Shown piece by piece: positions 33,278 to 43,850 of a stretch of 64,000 nt of DNA. The notes beneath the pieces are model-generated. The model was not told the origin of the DNA. It saw only the letters and a list, made by a program, of their open reading frames with translations, and did no database searches. A program made the translations under genes and the position numbers. Each line of letters begins with the position of its first letter. Within the stretch, counting starts at the first letter, position 1. This stretch comes from Lepidodermella squamata (lineage: Eukaryota; Gastrotricha), in NCBI GenBank assembly GCA_047495785.1, contig JBLDXI010000024.1, positions 4,030,001 through 4,094,000 on the forward strand, given 5' to 3'.

Positions 33278-35486
33278 AAAAACTTCGCTTTTTGATTGAT
33301 CATCGTAAACGCGATGATGACGAGCCGGCAAACACGGCAGTTCTGACTGACGTTGTGCTACACTGGAAGCTTAAAGTCCCAAGTTTTTCTTCGTTCCCTA
33401 GTTCCCCTTTACCTATTTGCATACTTAGCAGGGACATTCTTTTAGCTCCGAATACCTGGAGCTTTTGACTGCGGCGTCCGCCGATTGCTGATTGCTTCTA
33501 GCATCGATCTTAGGCGTCGTTTTCATGTATTTGTTTCTTTTTACTACGTTTAGCTATTACAAAATGAGCGGTTTCAAGCGCGACAAGAAGGAGGAAGAAG
33601 AAGTCGCCAGCAATCCTCTTTACGCTATCGACAAGAGCACAGTGTTGCAAGATGCCAGATACTTTAATGAAAACAACGTTAGCCCTCGGCGCTGCATCCA
33701 AATTTTGACGAAGCTTCTTTATTTGATCAACCAGGTATGCATAGACCCAGAACTTTTCACAGTAGATATATACCGTATTTTACGAATTATAAGACCCTGC
33801 CCTGTATTTTTTTCAAACGAGGTTCAAGTCCTGCCCTGTATTTAGGGTCTGCCCTTTAATTCGGCTCTGCCCTATAATTTTTCGAACCTAATCAGTCACC
33901 TGAAAAGTACCTATATCAACAGTTAAAACCGCCGAATAACCCCTATAGCTACTGCCTTCCACCTGTGACTACACGCGTGAAGTGTGTACTCATGTAGATT
34001 AAGGTGGATAAAGGACGATTAGTGCACTTACTGACGAAAAATCGCAACCTATCCAACTTTAACCACTTACGCAGCAGGCGCTCATGTAAGCCACTTCATA
34101 CAAGGCCCTGCCTATTAATAAGGTTCTGCCCTTTATTATTTCAAATGACCATTACCCTCTGCCCTTTATTCCGGTTCTGCCCTATAATTGGGTCCTGCCT
34201 AATAATTCGTAAAATACGGTATATTATTGTTCAACATTAGGGTGAGTCCTTTGGAGTTCGCGAAGCCACTGATGCCTTTTTCGCGATGACGAAGCTATTT
34301 CAGCTGAGAGATCAAACTGTGCGCCAACTGATGTACATTACTATTAAGGAAATGACAACTATGGCCGAGAATGTAATCATCGTCACTAGCAGCCTGCAAA
34401 AAGACATGACTGGCAAGGACGACGTTTTCCGTGGACCTGCTATCCGCGCTCTTTGCAAGATCACCGATCTTGGCATGATGCAAGCCCTTGAGCGCTACAT
34501 GAAACAAGGCATTGTTGACAAAGTGCCGCCAGCTGCTTCAGCTGCTATCGTAGCATCTATCCATCTGAGCCGATCAGGTTCTGCCGGAGCTGATTTAGTT
34601 CGACGTTGGATCAATGAAGTACAAGAAGCTGTCAATTCCGACAACGTTATGGTTCAATACCACGCCTTGGGTCTGCTTTACGAAATCCGCCGTTTGGACC
34701 GTCTTGCTGTTGTGAAAATGTTGGGCAAATACGTCAAGCAGCCTCTTCGCTCACCATATGCGTCGACCTTCTTGATTCGTCTGGCTACCAAGACGATCAA
34801 TGAGGACGAACAAGGATCAGATTCGACGTTGTACGACTTCATCGAAAGCTGCCTGCGTCACAAATCTGACATGGTCGTTCTGGAGGCAGCTCGCGCTATT
34901 GTCAGTCTGCGCCAGTCTGGGCTGGGTCGTGATCTGAACCAGGCAATTTCATCCCTCCAGCTATTTTGCAGCTCTCCGAAACCTGTTCTACGTTTCGCAG
35001 CAGTTCGAACTCTCAGCCTTGTCGCTATGGACCAACCTCAGGCCGTTGCTGCTTGCAATTTGGATCTCGAGGGTCTGATCACCGATCAAAACCGTTCAAT
35101 CGCAACCCTGGCTATTACCACCCTGCTGAAAACTGGCACTGAGTCTTCAATTGATCGTCTGATGAAGCAAATTCAGTCGTTTATGTCTGAAATTTCGGAC
35201 GAGTTCAAAGTCGTCGTTGTCGACGCGATCAAATCGCTGTGCTCGAAATACCCGAGAAAGCATTCCGTTCTCATGTTTTTCCTGTCCCAGGCTCTTCGTG
35301 ACGACGGAGGTTTTGAGTTCAAGAAAGCGATTGTCGCCGCTATTATCGGAATTATCGAGGAAATCCCCGAGGCGAAGGAAGTTGGCTTGTCTCATTTGTG
35401 TGAATTCATCGAAGATTGCGAGCATACCCTACTTGCTATTCAAATTTTGAACCTGCTCGGACGAGAGGGCCCGCGAACTCTGACCC
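33278..35486. repeat. Left copy of a 2,209-bp direct duplication
   Basis: Matches 39919-42127 at a constant offset of 6,641 bp, with no indel and no difference I found by reading. It covers about 286 bp upstream of COPG, exon 1, the MITE-bearing intron 1 and the first 1,246 bp of exon 2. The two copies directly abut the two ends of a LINE. Confidence 0.93.
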
Positions 35487-35491
35487 TCTGA
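33564..35491 (+). pseudogene. COPG: Truncated 5' copy of COPG
   Basis: Exon 1 (33564-33734) and the start of exon 2 (34241 onward) are identical in translation to the intact gene at 40205. The LINE begins at 35487 and introduces a stop at 35489-35491. Only about 472 residues of the 886-residue gamma-COP remain: the N-terminal HEAT/adaptin trunk without the appendage domain. The promoter-proximal region is present, so it may be transcribed, but the product could not form normal COPI coat contacts. It is either a genuine by-product of LINE insertion or an assembly artefact. Confidence 0.88.
33771..34221. mobile_element. MITE-like element in COPG intron 1 (left copy)
   Basis: The ends are ACCGTATTTTACGAATTATA and its near-perfect reverse complement, flanked on both sides by ATAT. 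The 451-bp interior has about nine spaced copies of a CTGCCCT-(T/G/A)TA motif in one orientation. No coding capacity. The family is not assigned. Confidence 0.75.
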
Positions 35492-35598
35492 AAATATCTG
35501 CGATTGAATATTAAATTTTCTGAGATAGGGGACGGCTTTGCCCGTTGTCGCTTAATTAAATAATTACTGAAAACTGGTCCATCTCTCCAGCGATTCCG

Positions 35599-36555
35599 AT
35601 GTTCCGATTCGAGGCGGAAGATGGAGAACTGAACGAACTGATGAAGCCGTTCGAGTACTTCAGCAATAACCGCAAACTGGGATATTCGACTTGTGCAGCG
35701 TTGGACAAGCGTGTCTCGAAGATCGAAGAGGTCTTGGAGGCAGTGCCCTACATCATGTTCAAGTACGTCGACCGAATGATGAAAACGTTCGAAACGAAAC
35801 TGGAGCAACGAATAGCAACTGGCACCACGAGCGAAGGTCTGAAGTCGCTTAAAGCAGAACTCCACAACGCTGCGGTCACAGCAGCTAGTGAAACGCATGA
35901 GTTCCTAAACACGCAAATGGTGTCGATCAACACTGAGTTAAACAAATGCAAGCAAGAGACAGAAAAGTGCAAGAAGGAAATCGACGATCTAAAACCGAAA
36001 GTCGATCAACCCAAAAAGTCATACGCCGAGGCAGTCGGTCAACTGAAGAAACAGGTGGCTAAAGTGGAGGCGAAAATTGAAGCGGATATTTATGCAGGAG
36101 CCGTCGTACTGAACGGAGTGAAGGAGGGCGAGGGAGACTCACTCGTAAGCGCGGTGAAAGCGGTGCTACCTCGGCTGCAGGGTGTCTTCTTCCGTGCTCG
36201 CCGACTTGGTTTGAAAAAAGAGAACAGCAACCGGCCAATCCTGGTGGTTCCGATCAACGGGGGTGTCACTGCTGAAAACTTTGACGGCATGGTAAAAGAG
36301 CTGCCAGAAGGTGTCAGAATGCGCCGTTTTCTACCTGCAAACCTAATGGAAGCAGAGAGTGCCCTATCGGCCGAGGGAAGAAAGTTGAACCCAGAGAAAA
36401 AAGAGGGCGTTTACTTCCAAATTCGTGGGCTACGAATGCGTGTCGTCAACAAAGATGGCATCGCACGACTGCGATACGACGTGGGATCCAAAAAGGCTGT
36501 ACTCAGCGAAGAGGAGGAAGCTGTATTCGACGGCTTCTTCCGACTACGAAAATGA
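35599..36555 (+). CDS. LINE ORF1 nucleic-acid-binding protein
   Basis: 318 aa. The first half is predicted helical coiled coil with heptad-like charge patterns (for example NTELNKCKQETEKCKKEIDD). The C-terminal half (from about residue 165) has an RRM/CTD-like block including AGAVVLNGVKEGE, RARRLGLKKENSNRPILV and GVRMRRFLP. This layout resembles CR1/L2/L1-type ORF1 proteins that coat element RNA as chaperones. The stop is TGA at 36553-36555, and ORF2 follows in the same reading frame. Confidence 0.75.
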   Translation: MFRFEAEDGELNELMKPFEYFSNNRKLGYSTCAALDKRVSKIEEVLEAVPYIMFKYVDRMMKTFETKLEQRIATGTTSEGLKSLKAELHNAAVTAASETHEFLNTQMVSINTELNKCKQETEKCKKEIDDLKPKVDQPKKSYAEAVGQLKKQVAKVEAKIEADIYAGAVVLNGVKEGEGDSLVSAVKAVLPRLQGVFFRARRLGLKKENSNRPILVVPINGGVTAENFDGMVKELPEGVRMRRFLPANLMEAESALSAEGRKLNPEKKEGVYFQIRGLRMRVVNKDGIARLRYDVGSKKAVLSEEEEAVFDGFFRLRK

Positions 36556-39500
36556 CGTTACGAAAGAGCGATTGCGTGGTGGCGGGTGTTCTCCTGGAAC
36601 CTCCAAGGGTATCAGGAGATAAAGTTGGATGAGATGAGGAAACTCTTGAAGATGTGTGATTTTATCGGCTTTATCGAAACATGGCAGTTAGCTGGAAAAA
36701 TGCCCGAATTCTCGAAATTCAAAAAATTTGATACCTCAGGAAAGAAGATCGGAAAGGGCAGATTGTCAGGAGGACTAGCGGTCTACGTCAAAGAAGAAAT
36801 TGCTATCAACTGCCAAGTTGTTTGGTCAACATCATACAGTCTGTTTCTGTCTGTAAAGCAGGGCGCTGAGAAAATACTAATGGGCTGGATATATCGACAC
36901 GAGATGGAGAACTTCGACGAGTTTGATGAACAAATTCGAGCTTTGAGTCGAGACCATCAAACAGTGCTCTTGATGGGGGATTTCAACTCCAGACTGGGCC
37001 AGGACACAGAACTACCAGATGAACTGGACGAACTACTGCCTCGTAGATTAAGTGAGGATCAAGTCAAGGATCACCCATCGTTCGATGAATTCGCCGACTT
37101 TATCAACAGCAACGATCTCGTGGTAATCAACGGGCGAGTCACTCCAGAAGATAGCCGACATGCTACGCGACCCGGAAGTAAGTCTGTTCTAGACTATGCT
37201 TTGATAAACTTTGATAACTTCGAAAATATCGAGAAAATGAAAATTGAAGAACAGTCCAAAGTCTCTGATCACAGAGCAATATCAGTGACGATGAAAAAGA
37301 ACAGTGTGGCGACAGAAAGAAATCACATCGATCGTCATATGTTCGAATCGGAACTACGCGATTTCGCCTTGCAACTGGGTGGCAATGAGACGGCAACGAC
37401 CATATCTCGCGGACTAGACGAAGTGGCGGAGAGATCGAAGAAAAACTGGAAATGGAGAAAACCGAAATCAAGCTGTGGACCAGGACCGGTGGGTGTGCGT
37501 CCAAGCAAGCTAGCTACTCTATCGGATACGGAGCGGTTCGAATTTCTTTTGGCGAAGCCTAATAAAGTCTGGGAACTCAAGAAAAAAGATCCAAAGCAGA
37601 AAATGCCAACGGCAGATGAATTCCGTGCTCATCTAGCGAAGTCCCTGGGAAACCAAACAATAGGCAACCGCGCAATAGAGACGAAGACAAGACACGTAAA
37701 CTCGATCAACACGATTCGAGCAGTCAAAAGAACAACGAATTACGACGAAGTCCCAACCAAAGTGATTAAACTGGACCAACTAAGAGCCTGGACAAATCCG
37801 TTCGTCAGGTTAGGAACTCATACTGGGTACCCGTTCTCTCCTCCTCAGGAAACTTGTTCGCGAGATTCGATACTGGACCCGATCACCCAAGACGAGGTGA
37901 AACAAACGGTCATGGGCTGCTCAAGAGCTTCGGCGGCGGGCATTGATGGAGTCAGCTATGAAACGATACGGAAAAATATCGACACATTGGCGCCAGTCCT
38001 GAGTGACCTCTACACGAAAATCCTGAAAGGCCAGCCGTACCCCAAGTCCTGGAAAAAGGCAATGATAACGCCAATTTTCAAAATTGGTGACCCGGGCGAT
38101 GTGAAGAACTATCGACCAATTTCGCTGCAGCCGTGCTACGCTAAACTGTTTTCGAAGATATTAGATCAAAGGTTACGTAATTGGCTAAGATTGTTCGCCC
38201 CTCTGAAAAACTGCCAGTTTGGATTTCAAGAGAATCTATCGACAATGGATGCTACCACAGTGTTGTACACGGTCCTCGCTAGTTGGCTAGAGAGACACCC
38301 CCGTGTCTATGCCATCTTCATCGACTTTACCTCTGCATTCGACAAAATCGACAGGGAACTGCTATTCCGGAAATTGGAAAGACGTGGAATCCCGTCGCGA
38401 CTTGTTACGCTCCTTAGGGACATGTACTGCGAAACAAAGGCTGTTGTTTCAGTTGGCGAAAAACTGTCTGCCGAATTCGTAACATCAGAAGGCGTGAAAC
38501 AAGGCGACCCGCTGTCACCCCTCCTGTTTTGTATATATATTGATGACCTAGAAGACTCGCTGAAAATCCCTGGAGTACCGGGTTTGCCTCTGGCAGAAAA
38601 GAGTGTTAGGTGTATCTTATTTGCGGACGACGTTGTGCTGATCTCGGCTTGGCGACACGAGATGGAGGGATATCTACTTCGACTCAAAAACTATGAGCGA
38701 GAAAACTCGATTGCGGTGAACAAGAATAAGACAAAATATATGATATTCGGTGAGGAAGAAGAAGGAAATGTCCCTCTCACATTCGACGGTGAAAATCTTG
38801 AAAAAGTTGAACATTTCAAATACCTGGGCATTTGGCTTTCAAGAGATTTGTCATTCAAAGAAGCCCTGAAACAAGCGCGACTGAGAATCGCGCGAACTGC
38901 CGGGATGTTGCCGAAAATTTTCGATAAATTTGACAAGCTCCCCATCGAGAGCATTCGTACCTTGTATCGCGGTGTTGTACTGGCAACGGGCCTCTACGGC
39001 GCGGAGCTCTGGGGCCTTGACCGCCAACGGGCCCTCGAGCCGATACCGTGGCGCTTAATAAAGAGGGCTCTCGACTTACCGACCTGCTCAAGCCACCGAC
39101 TCCTAGCTAGAGAGATCTGGATGCCCGACCCTAACAACGAAAGGCGCATGGCAGCAATTCGGTACTATTGGCGTATGAAAGAGGCAAAAATCGGTACGCT
39201 CCTGTACTCGGCATACGAAACGCAAAAATACATGAAACCGACGATGAAGAACAAAGTTGACCGTGTGGAAAAAGAAATGGTTAAAATCCACCTCCCGGGC
39301 ATACTGAAAGCAAACGTGGACAGCAAAACTGCAAAGGCCGTCGTCCGACAAAGATATGAGGCCCTGAGCCGCGAAACGAACGCGAAAAACCTAGGTAGCC
39401 GACCATGGTCGATCAACCCAAGAACAAGTGGCATTTCGTACGCCGAGAAGTATTTTGCGAAATTGGGGCGTGAAATGGGTCGAATCCTACTTTTGATTAG

Positions 39501-39741
39501 ATGTGACGCGCTATTCGGCAATTCGGTTTACGTTAGTAATCAATGCAAGCTCTGTTCGTCACCTACGCCGGCTTCCTCTTGGCGACTTCTAGACCACCTC
39601 ACTTCAAATTGTACCGCCATCGACGCATCGCTCAGACTGAGCCAAGCTCAGATAGACAAGCTACTATTCGCCGGTGCAGAAAATCGAAGCAGCGAAACGC
39701 TGAAAAAAATTGATGAGATTGTAAAAATTTATTATCATTAA
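36556..39741 (+). CDS. LINE ORF2 endonuclease-reverse transcriptase
   Basis: Target-primed reverse transcription enzyme. The open frame follows the ORF1 TGA directly and is in frame with it; the first ATG (36631) lies after the first endonuclease motif. APE-type endonuclease motifs are NLQG, FIETW, MGDFNSR (about 36977), LDYAL and SDHRA (about 37264). Reverse transcriptase motifs are NYRPISL, FGFQENLST, IFIDFTSAFD, GVKQGDPLSP and the catalytic FADD at about 38620-38631. The C-terminus has CKLC...H..SNC, a CCHC zinc-finger arrangement. No RNase H domain is visible. All catalytic residues appear intact. Confidence 0.93.
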   Translation, partial: RYERAIAWWRVFSWNLQGYQEIKLDEMRKLLKMCDFIGFIETWQLAGKMPEFSKFKKFDTSGKKIGKGRLSGGLAVYVKEEIAINCQVVWSTSYSLFLSVKQGAEKILMGWIYRHEMENFDEFDEQIRALSRDHQTVLLMGDFNSRLGQDTELPDELDELLPRRLSEDQVKDHPSFDEFADFINSNDLVVINGRVTPEDSRHATRPGSKSVLDYALINFDNFENIEKMKIEEQSKVSDHRAISVTMKKNSVATERNHIDRHMFESELRDFALQLGGNETATTISRGLDEVAERSKKNWKWRKPKSSCGPGPVGVRPSKLATLSDTERFEFLLAKPNKVWELKKKDPKQKMPTADEFRAHLAKSLGNQTIGNRAIETKTRHVNSINTIRAVKRTTNYDEVPTKVIKLDQLRAWTNPFVRLGTHTGYPFSPPQETCSRDSILDPITQDEVKQTVMGCSRASAAGIDGVSYETIRKNIDTLAPVLSDLYTKILKGQPYPKSWKKAMITPIFKIGDPGDVKNYRPISLQPCYAKLFSKILDQRLRNWLRLFAPLKNCQFGFQENLSTMDATTVLYTVLASWLERHPRVYAIFIDFTSAFDKIDRELLFRKLERRGIPSRLVTLLRDMYCETKAVVSVGEKLSAEFVTSEGVKQGDPLSPLLFCIYIDDLEDSLKIPGVPGLPLAEKSVRCILFADDVVLISAWRHEMEGYLLRLKNYERENSIAVNKNKTKYMIFGEEEEGNVPLTFDGENLEKVEHFKYLGIWLSRDLSFKEALKQARLRIARTAGMLPKIFDKFDKLPIESIRTLYRGVVLATGLYGAELWGLDRQRALEPIPWRLIKRALDLPTCSSHRLLAREIWMPDPNNERRMAAIRYYWRMKEAKIGTLLYSAYETQKYMKPTMKNKVDRVEKEMVKIHLPGILKANVDSKTAKAVVRQRYEALSRETNAKNLGSRPWSINPRTSGISYAEKYFAKLGREMGRILLLIRCDALFGNSVYVSNQCKLCSSPTPASSWRLLDHLTSNCTAIDASLRLSQAQIDKLLFAGAENRSSETLKKIDEIVKIYYH

Positions 39742-39878
39742 AAGGTTTACTTGTCGGTGTATGAATTAAAAAATGAATACAAAACGTCGCTTTAAGATTT
39801 ATTAATTTCTGTTTCCTGTTTTTTTTTCCCTTCTATGTGCTTTTAAAAATATTACTGACTGGCTGACGAAAACTAATA

Positions 39879-39880
<2 letters not shown>

Positions 39881-39920
<40 letters not shown>
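39881..39920 (+). repeat. (TCAA)10 3' tail of the LINE
   Basis: Ten exact TCAA units at the LINE 3' end, immediately before the right copy of the COPG duplication. Tetranucleotide tails replace poly(A) in several LINE clades. Confidence 0.92.
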
Positions 39921-39922
<2 letters not shown>

Positions 39923-42127
39923 ACTTCGCTTTTTGATTGATCATCGTAAACGCGATGATGACGAGCCGGCAAACACGGCAGTTCTGACTGACGTTGTGCT
40001 ACACTGGAAGCTTAAAGTCCCAAGTTTTTCTTCGTTCCCTAGTTCCCCTTTACCTATTTGCATACTTAGCAGGGACATTCTTTTAGCTCCGAATACCTGG
40101 AGCTTTTGACTGCGGCGTCCGCCGATTGCTGATTGCTTCTAGCATCGATCTTAGGCGTCGTTTTCATGTATTTGTTTCTTTTTACTACGTTTAGCTATTA
40201 CAAAATGAGCGGTTTCAAGCGCGACAAGAAGGAGGAAGAAGAAGTCGCCAGCAATCCTCTTTACGCTATCGACAAGAGCACAGTGTTGCAAGATGCCAGA
40301 TACTTTAATGAAAACAACGTTAGCCCTCGGCGCTGCATCCAAATTTTGACGAAGCTTCTTTATTTGATCAACCAGGTATGCATAGACCCAGAACTTTTCA
40401 CAGTAGATATATACCGTATTTTACGAATTATAAGACCCTGCCCTGTATTTTTTTCAAACGAGGTTCAAGTCCTGCCCTGTATTTAGGGTCTGCCCTTTAA
40501 TTCGGCTCTGCCCTATAATTTTTCGAACCTAATCAGTCACCTGAAAAGTACCTATATCAACAGTTAAAACCGCCGAATAACCCCTATAGCTACTGCCTTC
40601 CACCTGTGACTACACGCGTGAAGTGTGTACTCATGTAGATTAAGGTGGATAAAGGACGATTAGTGCACTTACTGACGAAAAATCGCAACCTATCCAACTT
40701 TAACCACTTACGCAGCAGGCGCTCATGTAAGCCACTTCATACAAGGCCCTGCCTATTAATAAGGTTCTGCCCTTTATTATTTCAAATGACCATTACCCTC
40801 TGCCCTTTATTCCGGTTCTGCCCTATAATTGGGTCCTGCCTAATAATTCGTAAAATACGGTATATTATTGTTCAACATTAGGGTGAGTCCTTTGGAGTTC
40901 GCGAAGCCACTGATGCCTTTTTCGCGATGACGAAGCTATTTCAGCTGAGAGATCAAACTGTGCGCCAACTGATGTACATTACTATTAAGGAAATGACAAC
41001 TATGGCCGAGAATGTAATCATCGTCACTAGCAGCCTGCAAAAAGACATGACTGGCAAGGACGACGTTTTCCGTGGACCTGCTATCCGCGCTCTTTGCAAG
41101 ATCACCGATCTTGGCATGATGCAAGCCCTTGAGCGCTACATGAAACAAGGCATTGTTGACAAAGTGCCGCCAGCTGCTTCAGCTGCTATCGTAGCATCTA
41201 TCCATCTGAGCCGATCAGGTTCTGCCGGAGCTGATTTAGTTCGACGTTGGATCAATGAAGTACAAGAAGCTGTCAATTCCGACAACGTTATGGTTCAATA
41301 CCACGCCTTGGGTCTGCTTTACGAAATCCGCCGTTTGGACCGTCTTGCTGTTGTGAAAATGTTGGGCAAATACGTCAAGCAGCCTCTTCGCTCACCATAT
41401 GCGTCGACCTTCTTGATTCGTCTGGCTACCAAGACGATCAATGAGGACGAACAAGGATCAGATTCGACGTTGTACGACTTCATCGAAAGCTGCCTGCGTC
41501 ACAAATCTGACATGGTCGTTCTGGAGGCAGCTCGCGCTATTGTCAGTCTGCGCCAGTCTGGGCTGGGTCGTGATCTGAACCAGGCAATTTCATCCCTCCA
41601 GCTATTTTGCAGCTCTCCGAAACCTGTTCTACGTTTCGCAGCAGTTCGAACTCTCAGCCTTGTCGCTATGGACCAACCTCAGGCCGTTGCTGCTTGCAAT
41701 TTGGATCTCGAGGGTCTGATCACCGATCAAAACCGTTCAATCGCAACCCTGGCTATTACCACCCTGCTGAAAACTGGCACTGAGTCTTCAATTGATCGTC
41801 TGATGAAGCAAATTCAGTCGTTTATGTCTGAAATTTCGGACGAGTTCAAAGTCGTCGTTGTCGACGCGATCAAATCGCTGTGCTCGAAATACCCGAGAAA
41901 GCATTCCGTTCTCATGTTTTTCCTGTCCCAGGCTCTTCGTGACGACGGAGGTTTTGAGTTCAAGAAAGCGATTGTCGCCGCTATTATCGGAATTATCGAG
42001 GAAATCCCCGAGGCGAAGGAAGTTGGCTTGTCTCATTTGTGTGAATTCATCGAAGATTGCGAGCATACCCTACTTGCTATTCAAATTTTGAACCTGCTCG
42101 GACGAGAGGGCCCGCGAACTCTGACCC
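39919..42127. repeat. Right copy of the 2,209-bp direct duplication
   Basis: Same content as 33278-35486, continuing without a break into the remainder of COPG. It includes 286 bp upstream of the ATG and a copy of the intron MITE. Confidence 0.93.
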
Positions 42128-43510
42128 CTGCCAAGTTTATTCGATACATCTATAATCGAGTTTTGTTGGAACAGCCGGTTGTACGAGCTGCTGCCGTCGC
42201 TGCTTTAGCCAAATTCGGCGCTGCTTGTGACGCTCTGAGGGCTAGCATCATCGTCCTATTAGAGCGGTGCTTGCTTGATGTTGATGACGAAGTTCGAGAC
42301 CGCTCGACTCTATACGTTCATCTGTTGAAACGCGGCGATAAGGCCTTGATGTCTCAGTACATTTTGAACTCACTGCCTGTCGCAGTTGCTCCGTTAGAAC
42401 GAGCCCTTCACCAATACACGCTGGCACCAAGCGAGGCTCCGTTCGACATTCGAAGCGTCCCAGTTGTCGAGGCTGCCCCGATCAAGACCGGCCGCCCAAC
42501 CGCCGGCCCTGCTTCATCTGGTCCGACTAGCGGCCAACCGACCGGCGCCCAGGAGAAGACCCCGTTGACCCGGGCTGAAATCTACAAGGAACAACTCGCC
42601 CGTATTCCGCAATTTGCGAGCCTGGGGCCGTTGTTCAAGTCAACCCAGCCGTTCGATTTGACCGATGCCGGCACCGAATACCAAGTCTCAGTTGTCAAAC
42701 ACATCTTCGACCGCCACATCGTTTTCCAGTTCGACTGCACGAATACGCTGAACGACCAACTGCTCGAAGTTGTTCACGTGCAAATGGACACGAACGACGC
42801 GTTTGAAGTCGTGTGCTCGATCCCGCTGCCGCAGCTGCACTACAACCAGCCGGGTATCACCTACACGTGCGTTCAGTTGTCCGACGACCCGCTCGCGATA
42901 ACCGGCTCCTTTGCTTGTGTGCTCAAATTCAACGTCAAAGATTGTGATCCAGCCACCGGCAAGCCGGAGACCGATGTCGAGTACGCGGATGAGTACGCCC
43001 TCGAGAATTTGGACGTGACTGTTGCTGACTTCGTCGTGCGCATCGCCAAGCCGAATTTCACCGCCGCCTGGGCTGAGTTGGACGGCGTTCCAGAGGTTGA
43101 TGACACCTACGCTCTGACCACCGTCTCAAGCCTTGATGGTTCGTTATTAGCCCTATATTTAGCGTTCAAGTTGCCCGAAAATATGATTTTCGAACTCATC
43201 AATCTTCCTTAAAAATCTCAATTTTTCTGAATTTGAGCCCTAATTTTTTAATTTTTTTTTTCGATTTTTCCTTGTAGAAGCCGTGAAGAGTCTCATTGAA
43301 ATCATGGGCCTGCAGCCGTGCGATCGATCGGAGAAGGTGCCCGAGGGCAAGGCAATCCACACGCTGTTCATGTCCGGCATCTACCGCGGCTACGCCGACG
43401 TGCTAGTCCAGGCGAAACTCGGCCAGGTCCAGGCCGGAGTCACACTTCAGTTGACCGTGCGCAGTTCGGACGAAAACGCCGCCAAGGTCATTGCATCGGC
43501 AGTCGGCTAA
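40205..43510 (+). CDS. COPG: Coatomer subunit gamma (COPG)
   Basis: Gamma-COP, the large adaptin-like subunit of COPI coats in Golgi-to-ER and intra-Golgi transport. Exons are 40205-40375, 40882-43138 and 43278-43510 (phases 0 and 1), giving 886 aa (human COPG1 is 874). The N-terminal trunk has characteristic segments such as [48 protein letters not shown] and [15 protein letters not shown] hinge rich in Gly/Pro/Thr follows (near residue 550). The appendage domain carries [17 protein letters not shown] and VKDCDP, and exon 3 closes with [17 protein letters not shown]. This is the intact copy; the 5' part is duplicated upstream of the LINE. An acceptor-like GTTTAG lies 10 nt before the ATG. 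Confidence 0.96.
40412..40862. mobile_element. MITE-like element in COPG intron 1 (right copy)
   Basis: Duplicate of the element at 33771-34221, with the same ACCGTATTTTACG termini, internal CTGCCCT repeats and ATAT flanks. It occupies most of the 506-bp intron. Confidence 0.75.
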
Positions 43511-43850
43511 GCCGGCGAGAACATTCACACATTAATTGTTGTGATCGCGGGATAGCGAAAAAATGAACATAATTTAAGGTGGACTTTTTCTGCTATAAAG
43601 TAATATTAATGAGTGTGGTAAAATATTATTATTTGGTGAAAAAATGGATTAATATCAATCCATTTTAAAATATTTCGCATGTGAAACAAATATTGTGTTG
43701 TCATTTCGGGTTGTGTGCTTGATGAAAAAAAACAGCTTTCGTTTATTCGAAATATTATTATAATAATATGCTGCTAATTAACCACCAGTGAATCAAGTAA
43801 AACTTCGGTTATTGGGCTATATACCTGGTTGTGTTTTTTGTAGTGTTAAC
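43511..43850 (+). other. COPG 3' region and MRPL17 leader
   Basis: Contains a perfect 10-bp hairpin, AAAATGGATT/AATCCATTTT, at 43641-43666. At the end is TTTTTTGTAG, ending at 43843, an acceptor-like site 7 nt before the MRPL17 ATG. Confidence 0.5.

Larger units (their letters stand above)
35487..39918 (+). mobile_element. Complete non-LTR retrotransposon (LINE)
   Basis: 4,432 bp with a 112-bp 5' UTR, a coiled-coil ORF1, an ORF2 with apurinic endonuclease and reverse transcriptase, a short 3' UTR and a (TCAA)10 tail. Both ORFs are open with intact catalytic motifs, so the copy looks young. APE plus RT with a C-terminal CCHC finger, no visible RNase H and a tetranucleotide tail suggest a Jockey/CR1/RTE-like group, but I cannot place the clade. 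It is flanked by 2.2-kb direct repeats instead of the usual short target-site duplication. Confidence 0.93.
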
